Under the pieces are notes generated by a model. That model saw nothing but the letters and a program-made list of their open reading frames with translations, ran no database searches and was not told the origin of the DNA. A stretch of 64,000 nucleotides of DNA from Vagococcus allomyrinae. GTDB taxonomy: Bacteria; Bacillota; Bacilli; Lactobacillales; Vagococcaceae. A program made the translations under genes and the position numbers. The number at the start of each line of letters is the position of its first letter. The stretch's first letter is position 1. The stretch covers positions 172,357-236,356 of the forward strand of contig NZ_JAEEGA010000002.1 in NCBI RefSeq assembly GCF_017829975.1, given 5' to 3'. Positions 37,993 to 47,967 of this stretch are shown one piece after another.

Positions 37993-38611
37993 AGTTAAAA
38001 ACTCTCTAGCAGTCTCACTTCTTTTATTGATACGCAAATAAGCCGTAGCTCCTTCTAAAAAATCCGAAAAAGCTCTAGAAAAAAGCGCTTAAATTAGGTA
38101 CAATAAACAAAGCTAGTGATTTACTGCTAGCTATTGGCCAACTTGATTTGACAGTTCTCAGCTGTTTAATCGAGGCTCCGTTTTGTGATGTCGAGTCGCA
38201 AGGCGGAGTGCCATAAAGTTTAGTTAATTGTCGTTGTTGTGACTTCACCGCCATTGTATAGGGATTGGTAAGCGGTGTCAATAGTTTTTTCTAAAATAAC
38301 ATGAAATAAGAGTACTTTGCTACGGACTGAACTGGCTAGCAACGTGCTCTTTTTGTCTATGCTAAAAAATAGTCGCATCCTTTAGTTCGGGTTGTTAGGT
38401 AGGGTGTCTTATATATAACTCTTCCTCAACTACATAACATATACATTCTAGCAGTTTTAGTCCATTTTAGTTCTCGCTATTTAGTCAGGATATCTCCTTA
38501 TTATTAACACTAGCCACATTTAAACCAGAATAAAACATGTTTAATCGAAGCTGAAAAAGATGTATAAAATTACACTGCTATAGAATCCGTTGATAGTCAT
38601 CTCTTCAGTCA

Positions 38612-38842
38612 TTACAAAATTTCTCTTCCTTCAAAAGAGAAATCTCCCCATTCATTCTTTTCATAGTACTCAGCTTCTTCTCCACCTTCAAAAGGGTCTT
38701 CAATCTTAGGAACTAACGTAATAGTCCCATTATCAGAATAAACTACTATGTATTCTTGATTTTCTGGAGGTTTTCTCCCATCATCTGAAGGTAAAGTAAT
38801 AACTACAGAACTACCTTGTAATCTAGATTTTGTAACAAGCAT
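38612..38842 (-). CDS. AbrB/MazE-like antitoxin, orphan
   Basis: 76 residues. The N-terminal swapped-hairpin pattern TKSRLQGSSVVITLPSD is typical of MazE/AbrB DNA-binding antitoxins. A strand pair (EYIVVYSDNGTITLVPKIEDPF) and an acidic tail that could wrap a toxin (GGEEAEYYEKNEWGDFS) follow. A GGAGG ribosome site is present. No MazF-like toxin gene lies on either side, so it is an orphan or acts on a partner elsewhere. Confidence 0.7.
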   Translation of the reverse strand: MLVTKSRLQGSSVVITLPSDDGRKPPENQEYIVVYSDNGTITLVPKIEDPFEGGEEAEYYEKNEWGDFSFEGREIL

Positions 38843-38903
38843 AGTATCACCTCCTTAAATCCATATTACTAAACAACATCTAATCACGCAACAACTTAGA
38901 TAT

Positions 38904-39045
38904 TCAACTGATAAAATAAGTAAGATCTCCTGCAAAATAACACTGAACATTTCCAGCACCATCTTTATTTTTAAAATAATTATTCCAATCTTGTCCAGTT
39001 ACTGGTTTCTCTGCCCCAAAATCTATATTAGAAAATTTAGCCTCA
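38904..39045 (-). pseudogene. Orphan LXG toxin fragment (linker plus truncated tail)
   Basis: In frame: AKFSNIDFGAEKPVTGQDWNNY, FKNKDGAGNVQ, then CYFAGDLTYFIS and a stop. The first part is nearly the same as the pre-toxin linker of the intact LXG effector (DFGAENPVTGQDWNNYFKEKYGAGNVQW in its residues ~365-392). The toxin domain itself is missing. It is a leftover cassette, 17 kb from the parent. Confidence 0.75.
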
Positions 39046-39084
39046 CTCGCTTTCTCGGGGCCGGAGACCGACTGCGAGAAGTAT

Positions 39085-39165
39085 AAAAAATACAGCTAGC
39101 TTTTTTTTAGCTATTGGTAACTTAATTAGTGGATTCACACTTAGTAGTCGAGGCTTTACTATTTA
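39085..39165. repeat. Inter-cassette repeat element, one of at least three degenerate copies
   Basis: CAGCTAGC...GCTATTGGTAACTTAATTAGTG followed by AGTCGAGGCTTTA. Similar words occur at 38125-38180 (GCTATTGGCCAACTTGATTT ... AATCGAGGCT), 51440-51520 (GCTAACTATGGGAAACTTGA ... GTAATCGAG) and, weaker, 53243-53275. All lie next to LXG-type toxin or immunity debris. Confidence 0.5.
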
Positions 39166-39208
39166 ATTTTATTTCTAAATTTTATTATTTATAACAGGAA
39201 TAGACTCT

Positions 39209-39751
39209 TTAAGCTATGGGTCCCATAAATTCAATAATAATCTGTAAATATTCCATTAGCTTAACCTTTTCAAGGTTCTCAACCTCTTCCCCGTCTCCAA
39301 TCCCCAGTATAGGAACATATCCAAAACATTCGTCATATTCAGGAAATCCTAATAATTCTGTAGCTTGTGGATATGGTAGCCATTTCAGCTCTTCCACTCT
39401 AAAGTCAATATCAAATATATCATCAAAGAAAAAAGTAAATCCTGACATTATAGTATCGATGATTCCATGTCTAAAATTTAAAATCCTAACATAATTATCT
39501 GACCAAATAATTAAATCACCCATCCCTGTGGCAAATAGCACAATGCCATCATGAAAACGTTGACTTCCTAATTTCAATGTCTCTTCAAAACTTTCTGGAT
39601 TGACAGATTTTAGATAACCACCCAAAAAAGTCCCAAAACCATATTCCTTCCAGAATTCAATAATTTCTTTAGGAACTTTATTTTGATATTTTTTTATCAT
39701 TCTATCTTCAACTTCTGATTGTTTTTTAAAATCTTCAATAATATTTTCCAA
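39209..39751 (-). CDS. GAD-like/DUF1851 immunity-type protein
   Basis: 180 residues. The N-terminal GAD-like domain (VPKEIIEFWKEYGFGTFLGGYLKSVNP) and the C-terminal DUF1851-like part (GIVLFATGMGDLIIWSD, then YDECFGYVPILGIGDGEEVENLEKVKLMEYL) match immunity proteins of polymorphic toxin systems. It lies just upstream of the LXG linker fragment at 38904 and next to an ISL3 remnant. Its own toxin is not seen. Probably an orphan immunity gene. Confidence 0.75.
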   Translation of the reverse strand: MENIIEDFKKQSEVEDRMIKKYQNKVPKEIIEFWKEYGFGTFLGGYLKSVNPESFEETLKLGSQRFHDGIVLFATGMGDLIIWSDNYVRILNFRHGIIDTIMSGFTFFFDDIFDIDFRVEELKWLPYPQATELLGFPEYDECFGYVPILGIGDGEEVENLEKVKLMEYLQIIIEFMGPIA

Positions 39752-39784
39752 TTTTTTTCGCTTCCTATTCAGTTAATTTAACGT

Positions 39785-40239
39785 TTATTCGAATTTTTTT
39801 GTAAGCAGACGAATGACTGTATCCCCACTTGTCTGAATCCCAATTTTTCGACAGACTTTCGCACAACTTTCACAACTAGTCTCTAAGGCTAGCAAACAAA
39901 TAAAAGCCATACAGCGTTCCGTCATACGACTGTACGCGCTCAAAAAATGAGTATAGTTCTCTGTGACGGTTTTAACATGACAAGCTGGATTAGGTCAGTC
40001 ATAAGAGTAGGTAGTGTGATTTCCAGAAAAACTGTTTTACCTAAAATAGGCAGATCTTGCGCTTTCCTGACATAAGCATTGTGGTGAGTGTGGCAAACCT
40101 CATAACACTTCGGACATTGGCTAGTTTTCGTCAACGACTTCATTTGAATGGTCAACTGATTGTCAGTCTCTTCAATACTTGTAATGCCTAGTGTCTCTGG
40201 GAAAAAATGGTTTAACTGTAGTCTTGTTTGCTTATTCAT
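39785..40239 (-). pseudogene. ISL3-family transposase remnant, frameshifted and truncated
   Basis: The N-terminus has the zinc-finger region CPKCYEVCHTHHNAYVRKAQDLPILGK typical of IS204/IS1165-type transposases. Near 39990 the frame shifts and continues as PNPACHVKTVTENYTHFLSAYSRMTERC to a KVCRKIGIQTSGDTVIRLL end. Only about 150 residues remain of some 430, with no DDE core and no visible terminal repeats. Confidence 0.8.
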
Positions 40240-40534
40240 TCACTCTCACACCCTCACGCTCATTTTTTTATCTCCATTTATTGTACGCTTCTATTGTCAT
40301 TTTTAAAAGGTTTTCCCCTTATATTTGCGGAAGAACCATTTCGTCCGCAGTATTCAGAGGTGGGATATGACTAAATAGAATGACAAAAAGAATAGATACC
40401 ACAAACCATGTCATTTGTGTAAATGTAATAGGAAATGGGAGCTGTAAGTCATTGATAGCGTATATAACTTTCTCAACATTCCAGATGCTGGTATAACTTC
40501 TAATTTTTTTCAGAGTATTACATCCCTAAAAATG

Positions 40535-40568
40535 AAAAAAGAGTATTCAAAAAAATGGACACTCTTTT
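40535..40568 (-). terminator. Terminator of the DUF4209/GNAT-like pair
   Basis: AAAAGAGTGTCC ... ATACTCTTTTTT on the minus strand: an AAAAGAGT/ACTCTTTT stem followed by a T-run, 15 bases past the stop at 40581. The 40240-40534 stretch shows no gene. Confidence 0.75.
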
Positions 40569-40580
40569 CAATATATATAA

Positions 40581-41132
40581 TTATAAACCTTCTGATAGCA
40601 ACATAGTAATCTTAGATTCTTTATCAATAAATTGTTTTGTTATTTTTTCAATATCAGCTTCTCTATCCTTTATTTCAAAGTAACGATATTGAAAACCAGC
40701 TTTGCTATTAGTTAGTATTGATGAATATAAACGTAAGGGATCTTCAATTTCTTTAGATGTATTTTTCAAATCAAACAAAAAATTCCTGTTTAGATACTTA
40801 GAAATAACAACAGAAATTATTCTCAACATTACATACGAACATATTCCTTTATTTTTATAGTGTGGATTAATTCTTAACCAACTAAATCCAAAATGATTGT
40901 ACTCTGTAAAAGGTAAAATGTAATCATGTTTTTGATCTTTTGAATTTGTAACATAACCATATGAAGCAATTTTGAATGTTTCTAGCATTTCCTCACCATT
41001 AAATTTAAGAGAAAATTCAATACTACTATTTTCGCATACTAAATCCTCTACATGCAATCCATCGCTATACCAATTTCCAGATATACTTTCAATGAATTCA
41101 TTACCAAAATCATTGTAATTAGATATCATCAC
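40581..41132 (-). CDS. GNAT-like acetyltransferase-fold protein
   Basis: 183 residues. The centre HFGFSWLRINPHYKNKGICSYVML resembles GNAT motif A (strand, then a glycine-containing acetyl-CoA loop, then helix), although the usual QxxGxG/A is reduced to NKGI. The rest is not recognised. It overlaps the DUF4209 gene by 14 bases and lies on the same transcript, which suggests joint function. It could be a modifying antitoxin or accessory enzyme; that is inference. Confidence 0.55.
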   Translation of the reverse strand: MMISNYNDFGNEFIESISGNWYSDGLHVEDLVCENSSIEFSLKFNGEEMLETFKIASYGYVTNSKDQKHDYILPFTEYNHFGFSWLRINPHYKNKGICSYVMLRIISVVISKYLNRNFLFDLKNTSKEIEDPLRLYSSILTNSKAGFQYRYFEIKDREADIEKITKQFIDKESKITMLLSEGL

Positions 41133-42861
41133 GATTAAATCCTCCCTTTTTAATAACTAATTTAAGAACGCACAAAGCAAAATATGAACAAAAACCATTA
41201 TCATTTAAGTCAATTCCATGAGCAATCTTATTTCTGATGTTCATTGGTTCTTTAGTCATTAACTGTTCAAATAACCAGTGTTGATCTTCGCCTAAGCATT
41301 TTTTTAGTGAAACAGTATCAAAAATAGGAGTAAGAGTTTTCGCTTGCTCTGTTGGAAAGTAGTTCAAGTTGGAAATTTGTTCCCCTTCTTGATATGCAAT
41401 TTCTCTAAACCACCATTCTATTTGAGGAACTAAAATATAGAACGCAGAATAAATGTCACCTGAAAAGAATAACTCATACGCTTTACTAAATAGATACGAG
41501 CGCTTAGATAGGATTTCATCAAATTTAAACAGGTTGGAAAAGTCAAGATATCCATGTTGCTCAAAAATATTAATTAGAAAATGACTCCAGGATTCAGCAC
41601 CTATTTTTTGAATATAGTTATACAAAGCATAACTTTCTTTACTCTCCTCAGTATCACTATAGAATATGGTATGGCCTTTTTCATTCACAATATCTACCGC
41701 AAAAATTTCTGAAAATTGATTACTTTTTTTTTCATTCCTAAATTTCGAAATATCTTTTTTACTTATACTTGGCACAATCTGCTCATCAAATAGTAACATT
41801 TTTACTTTATCATTAATATCCAATTGTTTAAGTTCTTTCAACCATTTATTTAACTGCTCGTATTGCGTAATAGTAAGATCATCCATTAAATTGTGTTTTC
41901 TGGAAATACTAAGCGGATTATTCCAATTTTCCAATTCTTGTTTGGTTTCATCAAGAAGCCTCTTTACTATTTTTAAATCTTCATTGAAGCCATATTTAAC
42001 ATAAAGCGAAACTGCATTTTCATAATGTTGTATTGCCATTTGTAAGTTAACATCTCCCAAATCTCTTCTTGATTCAGCTAAGTTTAAATAAGTGTCAGCA
42101 AATGATCTTACTACTTCATTTATTTTCTCTTTATCTGTATTATTTGATTTTTGACAGCACTGTATTTTGAGTTCAAACACTCCTGGAAAAAGACAATCAA
42201 ACCCCATAGCATTAAATTTTGAGTGCTCAGATGCAGCAGTATCTCCTTGTTCGATTGCAAAATCAAGTATCTCATCAATTTTAAGTAATAAACTTGTATT
42301 TCTAAATCCCTTATACTCTAACAGTAAATTTATAGCTGGTATCAAAAATTGAACTTTCTTTACAGATAATTCAGCCTCGTCTTTAGAAAGAATTGTTTGT
42401 TTTACAAATTCATTAACTTTATTTGCTATATCATTCTTAGTTTGTTTATTCACTACTTTTAACGCAATACCTATCAAATCAGTTGCAAACCTATATTGGA
42501 TTTCACTTTTTACGAGTGTTTGAGCAATATCTATAGCATTATTAGTAATTGTATTAACAAATTCTGTATACCTTTTTCCACTATACCTATCTAGTTTTCC
42601 ACTTGTATTTAAACCATTTATCATAAAGTAGGTCCCCGATATTAAAGAATAAGCAATTACAAGTTTTACAAAATCATCTTCTGAAGAATCAAATCGCTTC
42701 TCCAACTCTTCATAAAGTGCTTTTCTTTTTGCTTGAAAATCGACTTCATTATTGTCCTCTGCTATTTGAGTCACAATATCTTCATAAACTTTCAATGCTA
42801 CAAGATCAAAATATAACGTTTCATTCTCCTCAAAAATATAATCCATCAATTTAATTGTCAT
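41119..42861 (-). CDS. DUF4209 protein with HEPN-type RNxxxH motif
   Basis: 580 residues, nearly all helical. The C-terminal region (about 470-570) shows the DUF4209-like end, with PFxxDTVSLKKCLGEDQHWLFEQL-type spacing and EPMNIRNKIAHGIDLND. The RNKIAH segment is a canonical R-x4-H HEPN nuclease motif. HEPN proteins often act as RNases in toxin and anti-phage systems. The N-terminal ~330 residues are a helical-repeat-like region (QMAIQHYENAVSLYVKYG is TPR-like) that could sense a trigger. First gene of a two-gene operon within a defence-rich island. Confidence 0.65.
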   Translation of the reverse strand: MTIKLMDYIFEENETLYFDLVALKVYEDIVTQIAEDNNEVDFQAKRKALYEELEKRFDSSEDDFVKLVIAYSLISGTYFMINGLNTSGKLDRYSGKRYTEFVNTITNNAIDIAQTLVKSEIQYRFATDLIGIALKVVNKQTKNDIANKVNEFVKQTILSKDEAELSVKKVQFLIPAINLLLEYKGFRNTSLLLKIDEILDFAIEQGDTAASEHSKFNAMGFDCLFPGVFELKIQCCQKSNNTDKEKINEVVRSFADTYLNLAESRRDLGDVNLQMAIQHYENAVSLYVKYGFNEDLKIVKRLLDETKQELENWNNPLSISRKHNLMDDLTITQYEQLNKWLKELKQLDINDKVKMLLFDEQIVPSISKKDISKFRNEKKSNQFSEIFAVDIVNEKGHTIFYSDTEESKESYALYNYIQKIGAESWSHFLINIFEQHGYLDFSNLFKFDEILSKRSYLFSKAYELFFSGDIYSAFYILVPQIEWWFREIAYQEGEQISNLNYFPTEQAKTLTPIFDTVSLKKCLGEDQHWLFEQLMTKEPMNIRNKIAHGIDLNDNGFCSYFALCVLKLVIKKGGFNRDDI

Positions 42862-42969
42862 TAAATACCTCCTTAATTCCTTAGATTAGTGTACTTAAAA
42901 TAAATTTCAATTGTATAGACTCATTATCAGACACAAATTGTAGTTTGTAAAATGATTTCAGATTAAACC

Positions 42970-43315
42970 TTATTGTAGATATTCAAATACCCCATGAGAG
43001 GTAATCAAGAAATTACCTTCAATTTCCATATCTCTTCCTAACGATTGATAATCAATATAATTCTGTAAATGATTAGGTATTTCTCCAAAACTTCCAGTTT
43101 CTTCAACATAGTAGCGAGCCACATCTTCCATATCATCACAATCTGGATAACAAATGATATCATTTTTATTTTCGATTAATTTCCGATATCAGTGTGTACT
43201 CATCATTTAATCCAATTCGTTCTTTAACGGTGTCAAAATCAATAGGAGGAGTGAACCAATCACCGACCAACTCACCCTCATTATATTTGCCAAGATTGGC
43301 AATATGAATTTTCAT
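42970..43315 (-). pseudogene. ardA: ardA antirestriction gene, internally deleted and frameshifted
   Basis: The N-terminal part reads MKIHIANLGKYNEGELVGDWFTPP, then FDTVKERIGLNDEY, as in ArdA. After SEINRK a stop and frameshift occur. The C-terminal part resumes in another frame as CYPDCDDMEDVARYYVEETG, GEIPNHLQNYIDYQSLGRD and FLITSHGVFEYLQ, also typical of ArdA. Around 50 middle residues are missing. ArdA is a DNA mimic carried by conjugative elements of the Tn916 type, so this marks a former mobile element. Confidence 0.85.
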
Positions 43316-43394
43316 TTCCACTTACATCATTCCTTTCTTTGAAAAAAAGAAAAACCATAAGTATTTTGTATACTTATGGTTGAGACTATATTTT

Positions 43395-43967
43395 TTATAT
43401 GATTTCAGGAGGGGTATAATCTTTTCTTTTTTCTACTTCGTTTGTCCAACAAGAACTGATATTATGTTCTTTACAAAAAATAAAAGTTGATTCACCCAAA
43501 ATTTCCCTAGTCTTTTCAAAATTCTTTGCACTATAAGGACTGTCTTCTCTGTACATTTTCCAACCACAAAAGTATTTCTTTTCCGCGTCTGGAATATCCT
43601 TAACTTTATAAGGAATAATTTCGTGAGGTTGAATATTAACTCGGCTGTATTGATTTGGAATCTTGGAAGCCATATATTTAAGAAATGCAAAGGAAGTAAA
43701 TGTATCCTTTCCAGGTTTTAGATTTAATATTTCACAGAGCTTAAAAAATACATAATCAGGAAGGTTCTGAAGTTGAAAACCAGGATATAGATTTAGGATG
43801 AAACTAAAGTTATGTCCAACTACACCAAAAAGAAGCTCAAAAGGTTTGCAATCAATTAATACAATCACTTCAAAATTTACTTGATTATAAGTAAACGTAA
43901 ACTTGTCTTTTGTAACATTATTTTTTCTCATATCTGATAATAGCGGTTTAATTTCTTCTAGTTTCAT
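43395..43967 (-). CDS. Hypothetical protein (possibly DUF6037-like)
   Basis: 190 residues, soluble, no motif I recognise with confidence. The opening (LKPLLSDMRKNNV-like helix, then FTFTYNQVNFEVIVLID strands) and the LYPGFQL segment resemble small proteins labelled DUF6037. It lies between the ardA remnant and the IS4-family element in an island of defence and toxin debris. Function unknown. Confidence 0.55.
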   Translation of the reverse strand: MKLEEIKPLLSDMRKNNVTKDKFTFTYNQVNFEVIVLIDCKPFELLFGVVGHNFSFILNLYPGFQLQNLPDYVFFKLCEILNLKPGKDTFTSFAFLKYMASKIPNQYSRVNIQPHEIIPYKVKDIPDAEKKYFCGWKMYREDSPYSAKNFEKTREILGESTFIFCKEHNISSCWTNEVEKRKDYTPPEII

Positions 43968-44065
43968 GAGACCCCTCCCGATAATTTCTTATAATTCATT
44001 ATAGCAACTAACTATCTAAATACCTAATATATTTCTAAGTACCAATAATTTTGTTAAAAATATTC

Positions 44066-45452
44066 CACTAGTGTTGCGAAGAATTTAAAACTTGATTATC
44101 CTTGAATTCACGCTTTTCAAAGACAAAAAAATCCTTTATACTGGCCTTGGATGACTTACCCAAGACCAATAAAAAGGATCTAAACATGGATAAGTATAAC
44201 TCAAAAACATCATTTCAGGAATGGGTATCGTCAATAAAGTTAAAAGACTTATCGACAGATGCTCAAACCGTTATTACAACCTACGATTATTACAGTAAAA
44301 ACTTGATTTCAAAACAACCCTAAACATCTTATTTCACGTGGTTTACGAAGAATACCCGAGCTACCGTGAGATGAGTCGAGCTTTTCTTGATCAGCGACTT
44401 TGCCGAGAAATTGGCATTGATTCGATTAACCACAGCAATTTATCTCGTCGCTTGATTGAGATGGATTCCACTGTCCTTATGGAAATTTTCCGGAACCTTG
44501 TTGGGGAAATTCAACAAAAACAACCAAACGGAATAGCCTTCGATTAATTGACTCTACGACCATTCCTTTGAATCGGCATTTGTTTCCATGGGCGAAGTTT
44601 CGTTCCACCAAGTCGGGAATTAAACTTCATCTTAACCTGTGTTATATGGACGAAAATAATCAGTATCCGGAAGACTTTACGATTACTAACGCAAAAGTCC
44701 ACGATCGGACGCAAATTGAGGTGTTAGTTAATAAACCCGAAGCGACTTATATCGTAGATCGAGGTTATTTCGACTATATGTTACTGGACAAGATGCATCA
44801 CGATGGTTACTTTTTCGTGACTCGTATCAAGAAAAATACACTTGTTAGTGTCCTTGATCAGATGGAAATCGACGACTATCAGACAACTGACGGGCAAGTT
44901 ATTAGTGACCAGCATGTTGCTTTAGGAGGTGGAAAGAACTACCTCACGTCACGTTTTCGATTGGTAACCATTTTAACAAAAGGGCAGAAACTGCTGCGTC
45001 TCGTAACGAATCGTATAGACGTCAGTGTACAGGAAATCGCGAATACGTACCAAGCAAGGTGGCAGATTGAGTTGTTTTTTAAACACTTGAAACAAAATCT
45101 GACGATCAAAAAACGTTACTCACAAGATGAGAAAGGGGCGATGAATCAAGTCATTCTTACACTAATTGCAACCCTCTTGACGTATCTGATTAAATTAGAT
45201 TTAGGGACGAGCGCGACTCTGTTTCAACTCAAACGAGCCTTTCATTATCAACGGTTTGATGCGGCAGAGCTCTGGTTGAACCCATTTATTCCGACATAAT
45301 CGTTTAAACAGTCGCTGGCGCCTTTGTTTTAAAACTAAATGACTAAAAATTTTCTGGAAATAGTCATCCTCTGCGTAAGCATTGACCGTTTTTCAAATTT
45401 TTAGAAAGCTAATAAATCAGAATATTCTGACATCATCTACGCAACACCAGTG
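44066..45452 (+). mobile_element. IS4-family insertion sequence, inactive
   Basis: About 1.39 kb. Terminal inverted repeats are CACTaGTGTTGCGaAGA (from 44066) and, on the other strand, CACTgGTGTTGCGtAGA (ending at 45452). I see no clear target duplication. The transposase is frameshifted (see the pseudogene entry). Confidence 0.8.
44186..45299 (+). pseudogene. IS4-family transposase, frameshifted
   Basis: Three pieces in different frames give one transposase: MDKYNSKTSFQEWVSSIKLK to LISKQP; then YPSYREMSRAFLDQRL to PNGIAFD; then RLIDSTTIPLNRHLFPWAKF onward. The DDE core is recognisable: IDSTT (first Asp), YIVDRGYFDY (second Asp) and the YREK-type signature YQARWQIELFFKHLKQ. Two frameshifts (near 44320 and 44545) make it inactive. 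Confidence 0.85.
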
Positions 45453-45468
45453 ATTGTATCTATATAAA

Positions 45469-47964
45469 TTAAATCTCAATAGATACTTCAACAGATTGTT
45501 CAATTTCTATTTGGGTTACGATTGGTGTATAAAGATCAGTATCTACCTCAGGTGTCTCTATTGAGACTATAAGTGAATACCTTATTTTTTCATTGGACTT
45601 TCCTAAATAGCCACGCTCTCTCCACCATCCAATTACAGGATATACAGCCACATAATTAGTATCACAAAAATTTATCGCCACATCTTCACAAAAATCTGAA
45701 TGAATTGATCCGACATCTCTATTTCCAGGTCCCAAATACCAATTTCTTTTAGTACCATCACCACTATCTTTTCTATCATCTCCACGCATTTTAACATTCA
45801 CTCTTTTTTTGAAATCTTCTAATGTTTCATCACTATTAATAACATCAAATCTTAATCCACAAGATGGATAACGATATTTATCTTTCCAGCCGATCTCACC
45901 TGGTCCAGGTTCGATAAAATATGATAATGTCACTTTAAGCTTAGCATCGATTTCGCCTAATGATTGAAGAACATCTTTAGGCCAAGGGATTTTATGAATA
46001 TGCATATCATTCATTTTTCTAGACTTAAACGGCTGTAGTTCAGATTGAATGACAAGATTTACTGAATTATTAGCACATTCAATTGCTTTTTCTAAATTAG
46101 GAATTCCATACCCACATGTACGTAATAACTGCTTTATTCCAACTGTCTTTTTATCATCAGTTCGGAATTGATTAATCATTTTATTAGTCCAATTTGCAGA
46201 ATGTACTAGTAAGGCCCGAGTAGTTTCTGGCCAAATATCAGGATACTCATTATGAATTTGACTTGCCATCCATGAAGCTTGTGCAGTAGCTGAACTTGTC
46301 CCCCAAGTAGTAGTTAACGGTTTAGTCAGAAAATCTTTACTAGTCGTCAAAAGTGATAAATCTTCACACTCTGAAAAATCAGCACCATTAGTTACCATAT
46401 TTCCACCGTCTAATAATATCTCTGGTTTGATTGGCCATTTATCATTCCATAATTTAGATGTAGAACTGTATGGGGATAATTCTCCCACATCTGCAATTGC
46501 TTTACAGCCATTATAGTCAGAAGAAGATATTATAGCGTCATTAGAATATGCACCTACAGTGATAGCATTCCATGATTGACCTGGATTTTCTATGCTATGA
46601 AGAATGTTGACATCTGGATATGACGAGCTATTTAATTCTATCGGATGTACATTTCCACCACTAATGAAGAATAAACGTTTCTCTCCATCTCCATTCACTC
46701 CAGATGTTATACTATCAATAGCAGCTGACCAAGACGTAGGGCTACCATCATCAGTATTATAGTTGGGTGCTGTCACGGCCATGCATAATGTTCTGATTGC
46801 CTTAGGATTTGTGATTTCCGAAAGAAAAACAGCCTGTTCAGTAATAGCACCATATAATTCTGGAGAATTTTCTCCTCTAGGAGGTAAAATTTTTACTGAT
46901 TCTATTTTATGATTAATTGTAACTTGATGACTACCACTCATTTTTTCCTTAAGATTATAATACAAAGCGACTCCAGCCATTTCTGTTCCATGGCCATCGT
47001 GGTCATCAGAGTTCCAAGCACTATTGACAGCCTGAATTGAAGCAGGATCGACAATTGCCGGAAATAAAAGTGGATGCTCTGAATTTAGACCTGTGTCCAG
47101 TAAGCAAACTGTTATGTTTTGATCTGTAAAATCTGTTCGTGCTAATAATTCATCAACCCACTCTTGTTGATCTGACCCTGATAAATCATCAAAAAAACTT
47201 GTTTGTTCAGGAGCTCTACGAAATTCTGCTATATATTCGCAAATATTAATTAAATTCGTTAATTGTGATTTGTTAGCAAAAATCAGTTTCACAATTCGTT
47301 CTGGGAAAGTTAAACTTTGCTCATTAACTCCAATTTTTAATGTCTCACAGCATTGAATCAAACTGTTCATCGCTTGATTTTCATTTGACGTTATTTGAGA
47401 TTTTTTCGACTTTTTAACATCATATCTAATCCACACTTCACACCATCTTGATTCGTCACCAGGCATATCATCTATTTTTCCAGTCCAAAATGATTCAAGC
47501 ATGGCTAAAGAAATATCTTCAATACTGCTTATTAAATCATTGTTTTTTGGATTTCCACTCTCCTTAGATACTTCAGTGGCATATGCCTTAACTTTATTTA
47601 AAAAATGTGCTTCTTTTCCATCAGGTATATAAACGGTTGCTTTAACTTGTTTTGTTCCCATATTTTCTTTCACGTTTAAAAGACGTATACCTTGTCTTCG
47701 ATCTTCAAGACTCTTTACGGACATTTCATGACCAAGAGAACCTGAAAATTCCAGATATACGCCATTTTTATATCTTATTGCAGCAGCTTGCTTCTGATTT
47801 TTTGATCGTTCATAACTATCATTTAGCTTACTTTGGATAAAGTTTGCATGTGCGTTAACATCTCTTCTTACTGGATAGTTAGGCTTGATTGGCATAGAAC
47901 GTCCAGAATAGCCTAAAGAAGTTTCAGTATTACGTAAAAAAATATTTTGTTTATCAACAGTCAA
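45469..47964 (-). CDS. Subtilisin-like S8 protease of an ietAS-type pair
   Basis: 831 residues, TTG start at 47964 with AAGGAGGCG overlapping the end of the ATPase gene. The S8 triad is visible: Asp in VCLLDTGLNSEHP (about 280), His in DDHDGHGTEMAGVA (about 325) and Ser in TWGTSSATAQASWMAS (about 570). There is no signal peptide, so it is cytoplasmic. A ~270-residue N-terminal region precedes the protease, and a ~200-residue C-terminal beta-rich part follows. AAA ATPase plus S8 protease pairs are known as IetA/IetS, a plasmid stability/incompatibility locus later reported among anti-phage candidates. Here it lies in a defence-rich island. Confidence 0.85.
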   Translation of the reverse strand: MTVDKQNIFLRNTETSLGYSGRSMPIKPNYPVRRDVNAHANFIQSKLNDSYERSKNQKQAAAIRYKNGVYLEFSGSLGHEMSVKSLEDRRQGIRLLNVKENMGTKQVKATVYIPDGKEAHFLNKVKAYATEVSKESGNPKNNDLISSIEDISLAMLESFWTGKIDDMPGDESRWCEVWIRYDVKKSKKSQITSNENQAMNSLIQCCETLKIGVNEQSLTFPERIVKLIFANKSQLTNLINICEYIAEFRRAPEQTSFFDDLSGSDQQEWVDELLARTDFTDQNITVCLLDTGLNSEHPLLFPAIVDPASIQAVNSAWNSDDHDGHGTEMAGVALYYNLKEKMSGSHQVTINHKIESVKILPPRGENSPELYGAITEQAVFLSEITNPKAIRTLCMAVTAPNYNTDDGSPTSWSAAIDSITSGVNGDGEKRLFFISGGNVHPIELNSSSYPDVNILHSIENPGQSWNAITVGAYSNDAIISSSDYNGCKAIADVGELSPYSSTSKLWNDKWPIKPEILLDGGNMVTNGADFSECEDLSLLTTSKDFLTKPLTTTWGTSSATAQASWMASQIHNEYPDIWPETTRALLVHSANWTNKMINQFRTDDKKTVGIKQLLRTCGYGIPNLEKAIECANNSVNLVIQSELQPFKSRKMNDMHIHKIPWPKDVLQSLGEIDAKLKVTLSYFIEPGPGEIGWKDKYRYPSCGLRFDVINSDETLEDFKKRVNVKMRGDDRKDSGDGTKRNWYLGPGNRDVGSIHSDFCEDVAINFCDTNYVAVYPVIGWWRERGYLGKSNEKIRYSLIVSIETPEVDTDLYTPIVTQIEIEQSVEVSIEI

Positions 47965-47967
47965 AAA

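Noticed and set aside
38075-38281. 68-codon minus-strand frame
   Set aside because: It overlaps an inter-cassette repeat copy, and no ribosome site or family resemblance is seen.
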